A stretch of DNA of 14,229 bases from Oscillospiraceae bacterium (GCA_017415945.1 JAFQDR010000021.1:1-14229); one strand, 5' to 3'; shown: positions 1 through 6,186, counted from the stretch's first letter. Notes: generated by a model not told the origin, from the letters alone. Program-made: numbers and translations.

Positions 1-154
1 AAGATACAGAAGGAAATTATTTCGATATTATTTACCACTATCCTTTCAGTTTCATCATACACAAATGGATGGTGCCCATGCGGGACAATTTTTAAGAAAT
101 CTGCAAAGTGAGATAAATAGACTCTAAAAATGTTGTCCATACTGCCAATCACCC
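1..154. other. A+T-rich segment joined to the spoIVB tail; origin unknown
   Basis: By eye about 51 of the first 150 bases are G or C, against roughly 60% in the next 90, so base composition changes sharply near position 155. All three forward frames enter from the left edge open and stop early: frame 1 at 109-111, frame 2 at 125-127, frame 3 at 93-95. The frame 2 reading is 41 residues and ends SEINRL; it could be the C-terminus of a protein that begins outside the window, but I recognise none of the three. The segment replaces what should be the upstream part of spoIVB. It is best read as the end of an inserted or rearranged DNA block; a chimeric assembly join is the main alternative. Confidence 0.4.
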
Positions 155-277
155 GTGAGCGGCAGCCCCATCATTCAGGATGGCAAGCTGGTGGGCGCAG
201 TGACCCATGTTTTGGTAAATGATCCGACGAGAGGGTACGGGATATTTATTGAGAATATGCTGGATGCGGCGGGATAA
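155..277 (+). pseudogene. spoIVB: 3' fragment of SpoIVB sporulation serine protease
   Basis: The 40 codons ending at the TAA at 275-277 read [20 protein letters not shown] and then [20 protein letters not shown]. This closely matches the C-terminal end of SpoIVB peptidase (S55 family), where GMSGSPI carries the catalytic serine and the THVFVNDPT stretch is conserved. SpoIVB is secreted from the forespore and triggers pro-sigma-K processing in the mother cell. The match starts precisely at the Ser motif: the residue before SGSP is Val (GTG) rather than the usual Met, and further upstream the frame reads unrelated residues back to a TAA at 125-127. The PDZ domain and the rest of the protease are missing. 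Either an element interrupts the gene or this is a decayed or misassembled remnant. Identity of the tail is secure; the cause of truncation is inferred. Confidence 0.8.
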
Positions 278-284
278 AAAAGAA

Positions 285-324
285 CGTGGCAGGCGCATCT
301 TGTGCCTGCCACGATTTAGTTTTT
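285..324. terminator. Bidirectional rho-independent terminator between spoIVB tail and HIT gene
   Basis: Arms CGTGGCAGGC (285-294) and GCCTGCCACG (304-313) are perfectly complementary with a 9-base loop. The plus strand continues with a T-rich run ending TTTTT at 320-324. The minus strand continues with a T run complementary to the A run at 276-281. It can therefore end both the rightward spoIVB transcript and the leftward HIT transcript, whose stop codon lies 10 bases away. Confidence 0.85.
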
Positions 325-333
325 GCGATATTT

Positions 334-753
334 TTACAATGCGTTCTTGATTTTTTCAATCATTTCGTCATACTCGGTGTCGGTGAGATAGGTTTTGCCG
401 GGGTTCATGGCAAAGGGGGTGCCCCATTCAAATTCGTCCTTATATTTGGGAACCAGATGGAAATGCAGATGGCAGCCGCCGTCACCGTAGGCACCGTAGT
501 TGACCTTGTCGGGGTGGAAGGCCTTGTGAACCGCATTGGCTGCGGCAGCAACATCCTCAAAGAACAGCGCACGTTCCTCGGCGCTGATATCTACCAATTC
601 GCTGACATGATCCTTGTAGGCCACGATGACACGGCCGGGATGGCTCTGCTCCTTAAACAGGATCAGCTGACTGACCTGCAGGTCGCAGATCTTAATGCCG
701 AAGCCCGCCAGAATGTCTCCGCCCATGCAGTAACCACAATTGCAATCTTTCAT
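334..753 (-). CDS. HIT-family (histidine triad) nucleotide hydrolase
   Basis: A 139-residue cytosolic protein. Residues 95-101 read HLHFHLV, the histidine-triad signature H-x-H-x-H-x-x; by family knowledge the middle histidine (His97) is the nucleophile that attacks the alpha-phosphate of nucleoside phosphoramidates, dinucleoside polyphosphates or AMP-lysine-like substrates. Residues 36-50 (QSHPGRVIVAYKDHV) match the substrate-pocket strand of Hint-like members. Cysteines 4, 6 and 9, including a CxxC at 6-9, suggest an N-terminal metal site of the kind seen in some bacterial HIT proteins; this is inferred. The ATG at 753-751 has AAGGAGG about 7 bases upstream. It is a single-gene leftward unit with its own sigma-A-type promoter and a terminator shared with the spoIVB side. 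The exact substrate cannot be read from the sequence. Confidence 0.9.
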   Translation of the reverse strand: MKDCNCGYCMGGDILAGFGIKICDLQVSQLILFKEQSHPGRVIVAYKDHVSELVDISAEERALFFEDVAAAANAVHKAFHPDKVNYGAYGDGGCHLHFHLVPKYKDEFEWGTPFAMNPGKTYLTDTEYDEMIEKIKNAL

Positions 754-800
754 ATGAAATTCCTCCTTGATCGGGGAAGCTGCGCCCCATTCCTAAGGTA

Positions 801-829
801 ATGATAGCCCAATCGCCCATGAATTGCAA
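801..829 (-). promoter_or_regulatory. Sigma-A-type promoter for the HIT gene
   Basis: On the minus strand TTGCAA (plus 824-829) and TATCAT (plus 801-806) are separated by exactly 17 bases, 48 bases or more upstream of the HIT start codon. Confidence 0.6.
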
Positions 830-905
830 TCTGTTTTGTGCGGGAGCATAGTATGGCAATGGATATGCAAGGGTCGATTTGCCTCTGTTGTTTTGTGGCT
901 GTCTG

Positions 906-914
906 TGATAAAAT
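906..914 (+). promoter_or_regulatory. Extended -10 promoter for the four-gene lipoprotein operon
   Basis: TGA precedes TAAAAT (909-914), giving a TGn extended -10 about 35 bases upstream of the first start codon. No convincing -35 is seen; TGTTGT at 886-891 has 17-base spacing but is a weak match. Confidence 0.45.
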
Positions 915-949
915 AGTAAAAATGCTTTGAAGAAAAGGAGGCAATGACC

Positions 950-1426
950 ATGAAGAATAGACTGCCGATGCTGCTTGTGCTGCTGTGCCTGTTGGTGGGC
1001 TGCGGCGCCCATGGGGAGGAAGTCCTTCAAGTGACACCAAGCCCCGAGGCGGTGGTGACTGTGGAAACCGATGCCTTTGCGGAGTATTTGGCTTCTGTGG
1101 AGGCCCGGTCCGAGGCCATCAAAAAGTCATTGTCGGAGGATGCTCTGACCCAGCATGATATGAACATGAAGTCTGAGGAACTGTACATCCTTTGGGATGA
1201 TGCACTGAACGACCTTTGGGGTGAGCTGAAAAAGGCTATGCCCGAAGGGGAGTTTGCCGCTTTGACGGAGGAGCAGCTGGCTTGGATCGAGGAGAAGGAA
1301 GCTGCGGTACGGGAGGCGGGGGGCGAATTTGAGGGCGGCTCTATTTATCCCTTGATCGTGAACGGAGAGGCTTCCCGCATAACGGAAGAGCGGGTTTATG
1401 AGCTGTACGATTTGCTGAAGGAATGA
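950..1426 (+). CDS. Lipoprotein with LprI-like (DUF1311) domain
   Basis: A 158-residue predicted lipoprotein. A basic start (MKNR) and hydrophobic stretch lead to the lipobox LVGC, so Cys18 would be lipidated and the protein anchored on the outer face of the membrane. The remainder is acidic and helical; its C-terminal half (LTEEQLAWIEEKEAAVREAG, then a Tyr- and Glu-rich helix) resembles the LprI/DUF1311 fold, which in some bacteria inhibits lysozyme. That role is inferred here. ATG codons occur at 944 and 950 in the same frame; the Shine-Dalgarno AAGGAGG (935-941) is only 2 bases from the first but 8 from the second, so 950 is chosen. First gene of an operon that runs to the terminator at 3314. 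Confidence 0.75.
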   Translation: MKNRLPMLLVLLCLLVGCGAHGEEVLQVTPSPEAVVTVETDAFAEYLASVEARSEAIKKSLSEDALTQHDMNMKSEELYILWDDALNDLWGELKKAMPEGEFAALTEEQLAWIEEKEAAVREAGGEFEGGSIYPLIVNGEASRITEERVYELYDLLKE

Positions 1427-1431
1427 GGAAT

Positions 1432-1995
1432 ATGTCCGAAAAAGAAAAAATGCTCCGAGGTGCGTGGCATGATGCCAATTTCGACGAGGATTTGGTGGAG
1501 GAACGGAGAACGGCGGAGCGGCTGTGCTATGATTTCAATATGGCAAAGCCTAACTCCGAGGAGCAGCGCACTGCTCTGGAACAGCTGCTGGGGACAGGGC
1601 TTCCCGAGGGACTGACGGTGCTGGCTCCCGTGTATTTCGACTATGGGAAGTACACCCGTTTGGGGAAGAATGTGTTTGTGAACCACGGCTGCTACTTCAT
1701 GGACGGGGGCACCGTTACAATTGGGGACAATGTGTTCATAGGGCCCTTCTGCGGCTTTTACACTGCCTCCCATCCTATGAACTATGCAGACCGCAACAGG
1801 GGCTTGGAGCGGGCTCTGCCCATAAGGGTTGGGGATCACTGCTGGCTCGGAGCCAACGTGTCCGTGCTGCAGGGCGTCACCATCGGTTCGGGCTGTGTCA
1901 TTGCCGCAGGCAGCGTGGTCACGGAGGATGTGCCCGACAACTGTATGGTGGCAGGTGTGCCCGCTGTCATCAAGAAACGAATCGAGCAGAAATGA
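1432..1995 (+). CDS. Sugar O-acetyltransferase (maltose/galactoside acetyltransferase family)
   Basis: A 187-residue trimeric left-handed beta-helix acetyltransferase. The N-terminus MSEKEKMLRG is the classic maltose-acetyltransferase cap. Hexapeptide repeats follow from about residue 70 (GKNVFVNHGC, IGDNVFIGPF, VGDHCWLGAN, IGSGCVIAAG) and the tail VAGVPAVIKK is typical. His114 in TASHPM is the expected catalytic base for transferring acetyl from acetyl-CoA to a sugar 6-hydroxyl. An ATG at 1423 overlaps the upstream stop codon, but the AAGGA at 1418-1422 is 9 bases from the ATG at 1432 and the family start matches there, so 1432 is preferred. It is translationally close-coupled to the genes on both sides. 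Family assignment is firm; the acceptor sugar is not known. Confidence 0.92.
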   Translation: MSEKEKMLRGAWHDANFDEDLVEERRTAERLCYDFNMAKPNSEEQRTALEQLLGTGLPEGLTVLAPVYFDYGKYTRLGKNVFVNHGCYFMDGGTVTIGDNVFIGPFCGFYTASHPMNYADRNRGLERALPIRVGDHCWLGANVSVLQGVTIGSGCVIAAGSVVTEDVPDNCMVAGVPAVIKKRIEQK

Positions 1996-2009
1996 ATGGA
2001 GGCTGTGTG

Positions 2010-2696
2010 ATGAAAAAGCTTTGGTACATGATTCTGAGCCTTGCGGTGGTGCTGTGTCTTACAGGCTGCGGTGAGGAAGCCCATATCTCTGAAGCTGAGC
2101 GGTACGGCGATGTGCTGGCCAATTTCTATGATATCATTGCCCATCCCGATGGGGAGCGGTTGTTTGCGGACGGGGAGTTCGGCGTATTCGAGGCGACACA
2201 GGCTCTCGGGGATGCGGCTCTCGACACCATCGGTTATGTATTCACAGACCTGAACGGAGACGGTGTGGATGAGCTGCTTGTGGGCGTGTTTGACACCATG
2301 GACGGTGCCTATGTAAAAAACGAGCTCTATGCAGGCTATACCCTTGTGGGGGATGCCCCTGTGCTGCTGTTCGAGGGGCGGGCCCGCAATGCCTATTCCC
2401 TTATGGAGGGCGGCAGCTTCTATTATTACGGCTCCGGCGGTGCCATGTACAGCATCTTCGGGGAAGCTGTGGTGAATGATGCTTCCGATTTGGCGTGGGT
2501 GGACTATTACTTTACCTACGAAACCGACGAGACCATGACCGAAATCGGATTTTTCCACAACAACAGCGGGGAATGGAATCCCCATGTATCGGAGCAATTG
2601 GATACGGATGTGGATGCGTTCTTTGCCATGCAGGATGAATACGCCCAGAGAACCGTGGAATTGGACGATACAAAGTTTGCCGCGCTTGAGGGGTGA
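2010..2696 (+). CDS. Hypothetical lipoprotein with a calcium-loop-like motif
   Basis: A 228-residue predicted lipoprotein of unknown function. The signal ends with lipobox LTGC, placing the lipidated cysteine at residue 20. Residues 80-88 read DLNGDGVDE, a DxNxDGxxDE loop of the type found in EF-hand/dockerin and FG-GAP-like secreted proteins, so calcium binding is plausible but inferred. The middle part (about 95-175) is rich in Tyr, Gly and aromatic residues and looks like beta structure. An in-frame ATG at 1992 overlaps the previous stop, but ATGGAGG (1996-2002) sits 7 bases before the ATG at 2010 and the signal peptide begins there (MKKLW), so 2010 is chosen. It lies between the acetyltransferase and the metallo-hydrolase in one operon. 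I do not recognise a named family. Confidence 0.8.
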   Translation: MKKLWYMILSLAVVLCLTGCGEEAHISEAERYGDVLANFYDIIAHPDGERLFADGEFGVFEATQALGDAALDTIGYVFTDLNGDGVDELLVGVFDTMDGAYVKNELYAGYTLVGDAPVLLFEGRARNAYSLMEGGSFYYYGSGGAMYSIFGEAVVNDASDLAWVDYYFTYETDETMTEIGFFHNNSGEWNPHVSEQLDTDVDAFFAMQDEYAQRTVELDDTKFAALEG

Positions 2697-2699
2697 GTT

Positions 2700-3287
2700 G
2701 TGGTGGTAACGAGACTGCGGTATGGAAATACCAACACCTTTTTGATTCGGGGCACCGCAGGCAATTTGCTGGTGGACACGGATATGGCGGGCACGCTCCC
2801 GCAATTCTATAAGGCCATCAAGGCTGCGGGAGTGCGGGTGAAGGACATTGATTATGTGCTGGCCACCCACTACCACCCCGACCACATGGGCTTGGTGAGC
2901 GAGCTCGTGAAGCAGGGGGTGCGTCTTTTGCTTGCGGATGTGCAGCTGCCGTATGTGCACTACTCCGATGATATTTTTGCGGCCATGAAGGATGTGGACT
3001 ATGACCCCGTTGACGAATCGGCGGCAGAAGTCATCTCCTGTGAGGAGAGCAGAGTGTTTTTGGAGGCTCTGGGCATATTCGGGGAGCTTTGCCATACACC
3101 CTCCCACAGCATGGACTGCGTGTCCTTGTTTCTGGATGAGGGCAGCTGCTTTGTGGGGGACTTGGAGCCCATGGAGTATCTGGCGGGCTACGAGGACAAT
3201 CCCCAACTGGAGGCGGACTGGGAGCTGGTGCTGGAGCATGAGCCTACGACGGTGTATTATGCCCATCAGCCTGCGGCGTATTTTTGA
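2700..3287 (+). CDS. Metallo-beta-lactamase-fold hydrolase
   Basis: A 195-residue soluble protein with a full set of binuclear metal ligands: HxHxDH as THYHPDH (His57, His59, Asp61, His62), His136 in HTPSHSMD, Asp154 in FVGDLEP and His189 in YYAHQP. This is the glyoxalase-II-like MBL pattern, so hydrolysis of a thioester, ester or phosphodiester is likely; the substrate cannot be inferred. No signal peptide is seen, so it is cytosolic, unlike the lipoproteins before it. The start is a GTG at 2700 (a second GTG at 2703 is equally possible) behind a GAGGGGTGAG stretch, 3 bases after the previous stop. It is the last gene of its operon and is followed by a strong terminator at 3314. Confidence 0.9.
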   Translation: MVVTRLRYGNTNTFLIRGTAGNLLVDTDMAGTLPQFYKAIKAAGVRVKDIDYVLATHYHPDHMGLVSELVKQGVRLLLADVQLPYVHYSDDIFAAMKDVDYDPVDESAAEVISCEESRVFLEALGIFGELCHTPSHSMDCVSLFLDEGSCFVGDLEPMEYLAGYEDNPQLEADWELVLEHEPTTVYYAHQPAAYF

Positions 3288-3313
3288 TTGGGGCTCGGTG
3301 TGTAAAAATACAA

Positions 3314-3355
3314 AGGGACTGTTGCAAAAGTAAGCAGCAGTCCCTGTTTTATTTT
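3314..3355. terminator. Strong rho-independent terminator after the MBL gene, probably bidirectional
   Basis: Arms at 3314-3325 (AGGGACTGTTGC) and 3334-3345 (GCAGCAGTCCCT) form a 12-bp stem with one G-T pair. A T-rich run follows on the plus strand (3347-3355). On the minus strand the hairpin is followed by a T-rich stretch complementary to 3302-3313, so it may also end the leftward transcript of the 453-residue gene. Confidence 0.88.
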
Positions 3356-3503
3356 GGGTTGTATATAGTCTGATTCCGTAAACATGATAGCGTGCACCGA
3401 CAAAGCGATGCCCGCAATGCGGGTCCGAGGTAGCCCCTTCTCTCGGGGGAAGCGGTACCTTCGTCGAAGTTTGCACTATGCATTTTGCAGCGCGCCCTTC
3501 CTT
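3356..3503. other. Non-coding stretch with small hairpins, possible degenerate dispersed repeat
   Basis: No supportable gene. It holds a hairpin CCCGCAATGCGGG at 3411-3423, then CCCCTT and GGGGGAAG runs (3435-3452) that can fold back on each other, and GGTACCTTC. The layout resembles the C-rich/G-rich stretch at 11343-11366. On the minus strand it would be the 3' untranslated part of the gene that stops at 3504, ahead of the hairpin at 3314. Confidence 0.3.
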
Positions 3504-4865
3504 TTACGCATTGATGCTGTCGGCAAAAAACTGTGCCAAGCTTGGCCAATGGTCTAAAGCTTCCGGGACTTCATGGCTGAATCGGATAACAGTCCCGTCA
3601 TTGCACAGCAGGATCGCGTCTCCGTCGGGACACTTGGCAATTACAATCCCTTGGGGCTTGGTTTCCAAAAGCTCTTCCGCTTCCAGACTCTTTTGGAATT
3701 CTTCGTTTTCGGTCACAGCTCGGTCATAGGACAGCAGCTCGTATTCATCGGAGAGGAAGCCGCCGTTTGCCACGGCGTAATAGGGCACCATGGGGGCATA
3801 GTCCGTATCAAGCAAGGGCTGGGATTTTGCCTTGGACAGCGCCTTTTGGAACTCGTCCTTTCGTGCCTTTTTGGCAAGACGCAGGCGCTTCAGTGCATCC
3901 TTTTCCGATACCATACGGACAGGGCGGGGTGTTTGCTTCAGCTTTTCGTATTCCGCCAGCATCTGCTCCATGTATTGGGCCGTGGGGCGGGGGATGGGCT
4001 CGGTAGAATGCAGAGTGTAGCCCCCCGGCAGCTTCTCAAATACAGGGGCGGGGCGGAAGCAGCTTGCGGGGAGAACGCTCTGCTGCACAAGGGCTTCCAT
4101 CATATCTTTGTGAATCAAAATGCGGTGGCGATCTGCTTGGGAGCTTGTGCCTGGGATATATGCGTATGCAATTCCGCCTTCCGGCAAATCCTCAGCCAAA
4201 TAGCAGTCAGGCAGGTTAATGAATTGCATGGTGTGGAAAACCTCCCGTAGCCTTGGCAGCCATCCGCCTGCTTCTGCGATTTTCTCGGGGGCACCGTGTT
4301 GGATTTCGGAGTCCGTTGCCATGCGGGGAATGAGGAGGTTGCCGAATGCATGGAAATATTGCTCCGCTTCATATTTGCCTTTGTCCCGTACCCAGCAGAA
4401 ATCCAAGTCGTTGATGCTGTTTTGGGTGCAGAAATTGCGGAAGCGTTCGGGGAGGTATATTTCCCAACCACATGCCTTAGGGGTGGGGCTCAGCTCGTGA
4501 AATGCGCGAATTACGCAGGAACGAACCTTTTGGGTGGATTCTGTGGGGAGGTCGATTCCGTCTACTGTGGTATTGTCCTTGAAAAAAGTGGTGACCAACT
4601 CATACCGGTCGCTTTCCACATTAACATATTCTCTTGTATAGACACAGCGGGCCTTCCAGCCTTTTTCCTCACAGAAGGATGTGATTTTTTCGATAATCTC
4701 CTCTGTGCAAGGGGAGGCCAAATCCAGCTTGCTCCAGCCAACGCAGTCGCATTTCAGTCCCAGAGAATGGACGAAGTCGATGTTGATTTGATACTTCTCA
4801 TCCTGATCCTTGAGGGTGGTTTTGGGGGCATCCAAGATCCAGCTGATTTTTTCGGTGTAGTTCAT
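3504..4865 (-). CDS. Large uncharacterised protein with possible SUKH-like C-terminal domain
   Basis: A 453-residue soluble protein with no signal peptide or membrane segment. I do not recognise the N-terminal three quarters, which contains eight or more Cys and Trp-rich patches (for example CDCVGW at 39-44, GWEIYLPERF at 133-142, DFCWVRDKG at 155-163). Residues about 295-350 form a charged helical linker rich in Lys and Glu. Residues 355-453 (PYYAVANGGF, GIVIAKCPDGDAILLCNDGTVIRF, ending HWPSLAQFFADSI) resemble the SMI1/KNR4 (SUKH) fold, often found in toxin-immunity proteins; this is my inference from pattern. The start ATG has AAAGGAGGT 7 bases upstream and a near-consensus promoter. It is a monocistronic leftward gene between two rightward operons. 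No toxin gene is visible next to it. Confidence 0.75.
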   Translation of the reverse strand: MNYTEKISWILDAPKTTLKDQDEKYQINIDFVHSLGLKCDCVGWSKLDLASPCTEEIIEKITSFCEEKGWKARCVYTREYVNVESDRYELVTTFFKDNTTVDGIDLPTESTQKVRSCVIRAFHELSPTPKACGWEIYLPERFRNFCTQNSINDLDFCWVRDKGKYEAEQYFHAFGNLLIPRMATDSEIQHGAPEKIAEAGGWLPRLREVFHTMQFINLPDCYLAEDLPEGGIAYAYIPGTSSQADRHRILIHKDMMEALVQQSVLPASCFRPAPVFEKLPGGYTLHSTEPIPRPTAQYMEQMLAEYEKLKQTPRPVRMVSEKDALKRLRLAKKARKDEFQKALSKAKSQPLLDTDYAPMVPYYAVANGGFLSDEYELLSYDRAVTENEEFQKSLEAEELLETKPQGIVIAKCPDGDAILLCNDGTVIRFSHEVPEALDHWPSLAQFFADSINA

Positions 4866-4889
4866 GGGCTGTACCTCCTTTCGGTGTGT

Positions 4890-4918
4890 AGTATAACATG
4901 TTTTTTGAATGGTGTAAA
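4890..4918 (-). promoter_or_regulatory. Sigma-A promoter of the 453-residue gene
   Basis: Minus-strand TTTACA (plus 4913-4918) and TATACT (plus 4890-4895) are spaced by exactly 17 bases, about 25 bases upstream of the start codon, with AAAGGAGGT between. Confidence 0.75.
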
Positions 4919-5003
4919 TGAAGGAGCGGGTGAAGAATCTTCGCCTTCATCGTTAAAAATCACAGGGCTTACCCCCAATGTCATTAAGTTTGTAGACGTG
5001 TAA

Positions 5004-5028
5004 TGTAGGGCGTGGGCTTGCTCCCGCC
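5004..5028 (-). repeat. CCCTAC-tailed hairpin repeat, copy 1 (inverted)
   Basis: Read on the minus strand it is GGCGGGAGCAAGCCCACGCC followed by CTACA: a GC-rich stem with a CTAC tail. It lies inside the MITE-like element, pointing opposite to the copy at 5066. Confidence 0.5.
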
Positions 5029-5065
5029 GTTGCGCACTTAAATGACTGCTGATGCAGCCTTGAAA

Positions 5066-5092
5066 GCGGCAGGACCAAGGCCCTGCCCTACA
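5066..5092 (+). repeat. CCCTAC-tailed hairpin repeat, copy 2
   Basis: GCGGCAGGACC and GGCCCTGCC form an imperfect stem around AA, followed by the CCCTACA tail. It faces the copy at 5004-5028 so the two tails (TGTAGGGC and GCCCTACA) can themselves pair. Confidence 0.5.
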
Positions 5093-5159
5093 ACTGTTTG
5101 AATTTATGGCTCTTAACTGAATGACATTGGGTTTACCCCCTGTGATTTTTTGTATGTTG

Positions 5160-5168
5160 TGGTATAAT
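5160..5168 (+). promoter_or_regulatory. Extended -10 promoter of the six-gene operon
   Basis: TGG followed by a perfect TATAAT (5163-5168), about 32 bases before the first start codon. The -35 position falls inside the right arm of the MITE-like element (CTGTGAT near 5140-5146) and is a poor match, so the extended -10 probably carries the activity. Confidence 0.7.
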
Positions 5169-5200
5169 GGATAAAACATTTGATTGTTGGGTGATGCTGT

Positions 5201-5764
5201 ATGAAGAAGCTGCTGCTGATTACAGGGGATCTGGCCTGCGGGAAGACCACCTTTGCCAAGCTCCTGTCCAAGCGATATGACACCAATCTGTATTTCAAGG
5301 ATTCTCTCAAGGAGCTGCTGGGGGATGTGATCGGCTTTTCCAACCGTGAGGAAAACTTGAAGCTGTCCAAGGCGGCGGTTCGGGTGATGATACATATTTT
5401 CTCCGAGTTTGCGCCCTTGGGGAAAAATCTCATTCTGGAGGCCAATTTCCGCACCGACGAGCTGGAAAGGCTCCATGCAATTGCCGGCGATCACGGCTAC
5501 GATGTGCTGACCTTGGTGTTCCAAGGGGAGCCCGAGGTGCTGTATGAGCGGTTCCTTCACCGCATCAGCTATGAAAACAGACACCCCGTCCACATCATTG
5601 GGGATTTTCTGGAATATGAGAACTTCGTGCCCTATATCCAAAAGGCACGAGAGGCGGCTGTGCCCGGGGCAATTCTGAAAATTTGCGCCGATGATTTTGA
5701 TTACCAGACGGACAGGCTTCTGTATGAGGTGCTGGACGGATTCTTTTACGGAGGTACGGTATGA
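5201..5764 (+). CDS. Small P-loop kinase (AAA/zeta-toxin-like kinase fold)
   Basis: A 187-residue cytosolic protein. Residues 9-17 (GDLACGKTT) are a Walker A motif, so it binds ATP or GTP. LILEANF at 77-83 sits where predicted small-molecule kinases carry a Walker-B-like strand, and YERFLHRISYENRHP at 115-129 supplies the Arg-rich lid expected of kinases such as gluconate, shikimate or polynucleotide kinases. The phosphate acceptor is unknown; sugar, nucleoside and RNA-end substrates are all possible. The start has a GGTGAT Shine-Dalgarno (5190-5195). The stop overlaps the ATG of the DUF1810 gene by four bases (ATGA), which indicates translational coupling. It leads the six-gene operon. Confidence 0.8.
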   Translation: MKKLLLITGDLACGKTTFAKLLSKRYDTNLYFKDSLKELLGDVIGFSNREENLKLSKAAVRVMIHIFSEFAPLGKNLILEANFRTDELERLHAIAGDHGYDVLTLVFQGEPEVLYERFLHRISYENRHPVHIIGDFLEYENFVPYIQKAREAAVPGAILKICADDFDYQTDRLLYEVLDGFFYGGTV

Positions 5765-6186
5765 GCGGATTTGATTTGAAGCGATTTGCGGATGCCCAGA
5801 AGCGTTTCTACGAGACTGCTCGTGAGGAAATTCGGCGGGGCAGAAAGCGCAGCCACTGGATGTGGTATATCTTTCCCCAAATCCGAGGGCTGGGCTTCAG
5901 CTCCAATGCCCATTACTACGGCATTGTGAGCTTGGAGGAGGCAAGGGCTTATCTGGCAGACCCCTATCTGGGGGGCAATCTTTGTGAGATCAGCGGCTTG
6001 CTGCTGCAGCTGGAAACGAGCGACCCCTATCGCGTGTTCGGTACCCCCGATGACATGAAGCTGTGCTCCTCCATGACCTTGTTTGCTCTCGTCAGCGAGG
6101 AGGGCTCTGTGTTCCACAAGGTGCTGGACAAGTATTACGGCGGGCGCATGGACTCCGCCACCCTGCGTATCTTGGGGATGAAGTAA
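5761..6186 (+). CDS. DUF1810 family protein
   Basis: A 141-residue soluble protein matching DUF1810 along its whole length. The hallmark segments are FADAQKRFYETAREEIRRG (9-27), KRSHWMWYIFPQIRGLG (29-45), the SLEEARAYLADPYLG segment (57-71) and the VFGTPDDMKLCSSMTLFA segment (92-109). The family is widespread in bacteria and, as far as I know, has no settled biochemical role; the invariant His-Trp-Met-Trp patch and PDD-K motif suggest a ligand or active site. It overlaps the kinase gene by four bases and the following ASCH gene by one base, so the three are almost certainly made together from one transcript. Confidence 0.9.
   Translation: MSGFDLKRFADAQKRFYETAREEIRRGRKRSHWMWYIFPQIRGLGFSSNAHYYGIVSLEEARAYLADPYLGGNLCEISGLLLQLETSDPYRVFGTPDDMKLCSSMTLFALVSEEGSVFHKVLDKYYGGRMDSATLRILGMK

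Larger units (their letters stand above)
4955..5150. mobile_element. 196-bp MITE-like element with 36-bp terminal inverted repeats
   Basis: The left arm 4955-4990 and the right arm 5115-5150 are inverted copies of each other: left AAAAATCACAGGG pairs with right CCCTGTGATTTTT, and CCCAATGTCATTAAGTT pairs with AACTGAATGACATTGGG. Only the middle (4968-4973 against 5132-5137) and one base near the inner end differ. There is no coding capacity inside. The interior carries two inverted copies of the CCCTAC-tailed hairpin repeat. I see no clear target-site duplication. The element lies inside the 335-base gap between divergent genes at 4866-5200; the rest of this gap holds their two promoters. Non-autonomous mobility is inferred from structure. 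Confidence 0.6.

Noticed and set aside
286..801. A 171-codon rightward open frame over the HIT gene
   Set aside because: It begins in a terminator stem and is antisense to the histidine-triad gene, which has its own promoter, ribosome site and motif.
2250..2280. Dockerin domain in the 228-residue lipoprotein, which would hint at a cellulosome
   Set aside because: Only one calcium-loop-like motif is present; dockerins need two in tandem repeats, and no cohesin or glycoside hydrolase is nearby.
1836..3476. A 546-codon leftward open frame opposite the acetyltransferase, lipoprotein and MBL genes
   Set aside because: It is antisense to three well-supported genes, is rich in His, Gln and Ile as expected from reversed codon bias, has no family likeness and spans a terminator.
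4866..5200. Riboswitch or CRISPR-like array in the long intergenic gap
   Set aside because: The repeats are a single inverted pair rather than spaced direct repeats, and no known aptamer pattern is seen; the structure is explained by the MITE-like element.
6063..6185. N-terminal extension of the ASCH-domain protein
   Set aside because: These codons lie within the DUF1810 gene in another frame and lack family similarity; the ATG at 6186 is the fitting start.
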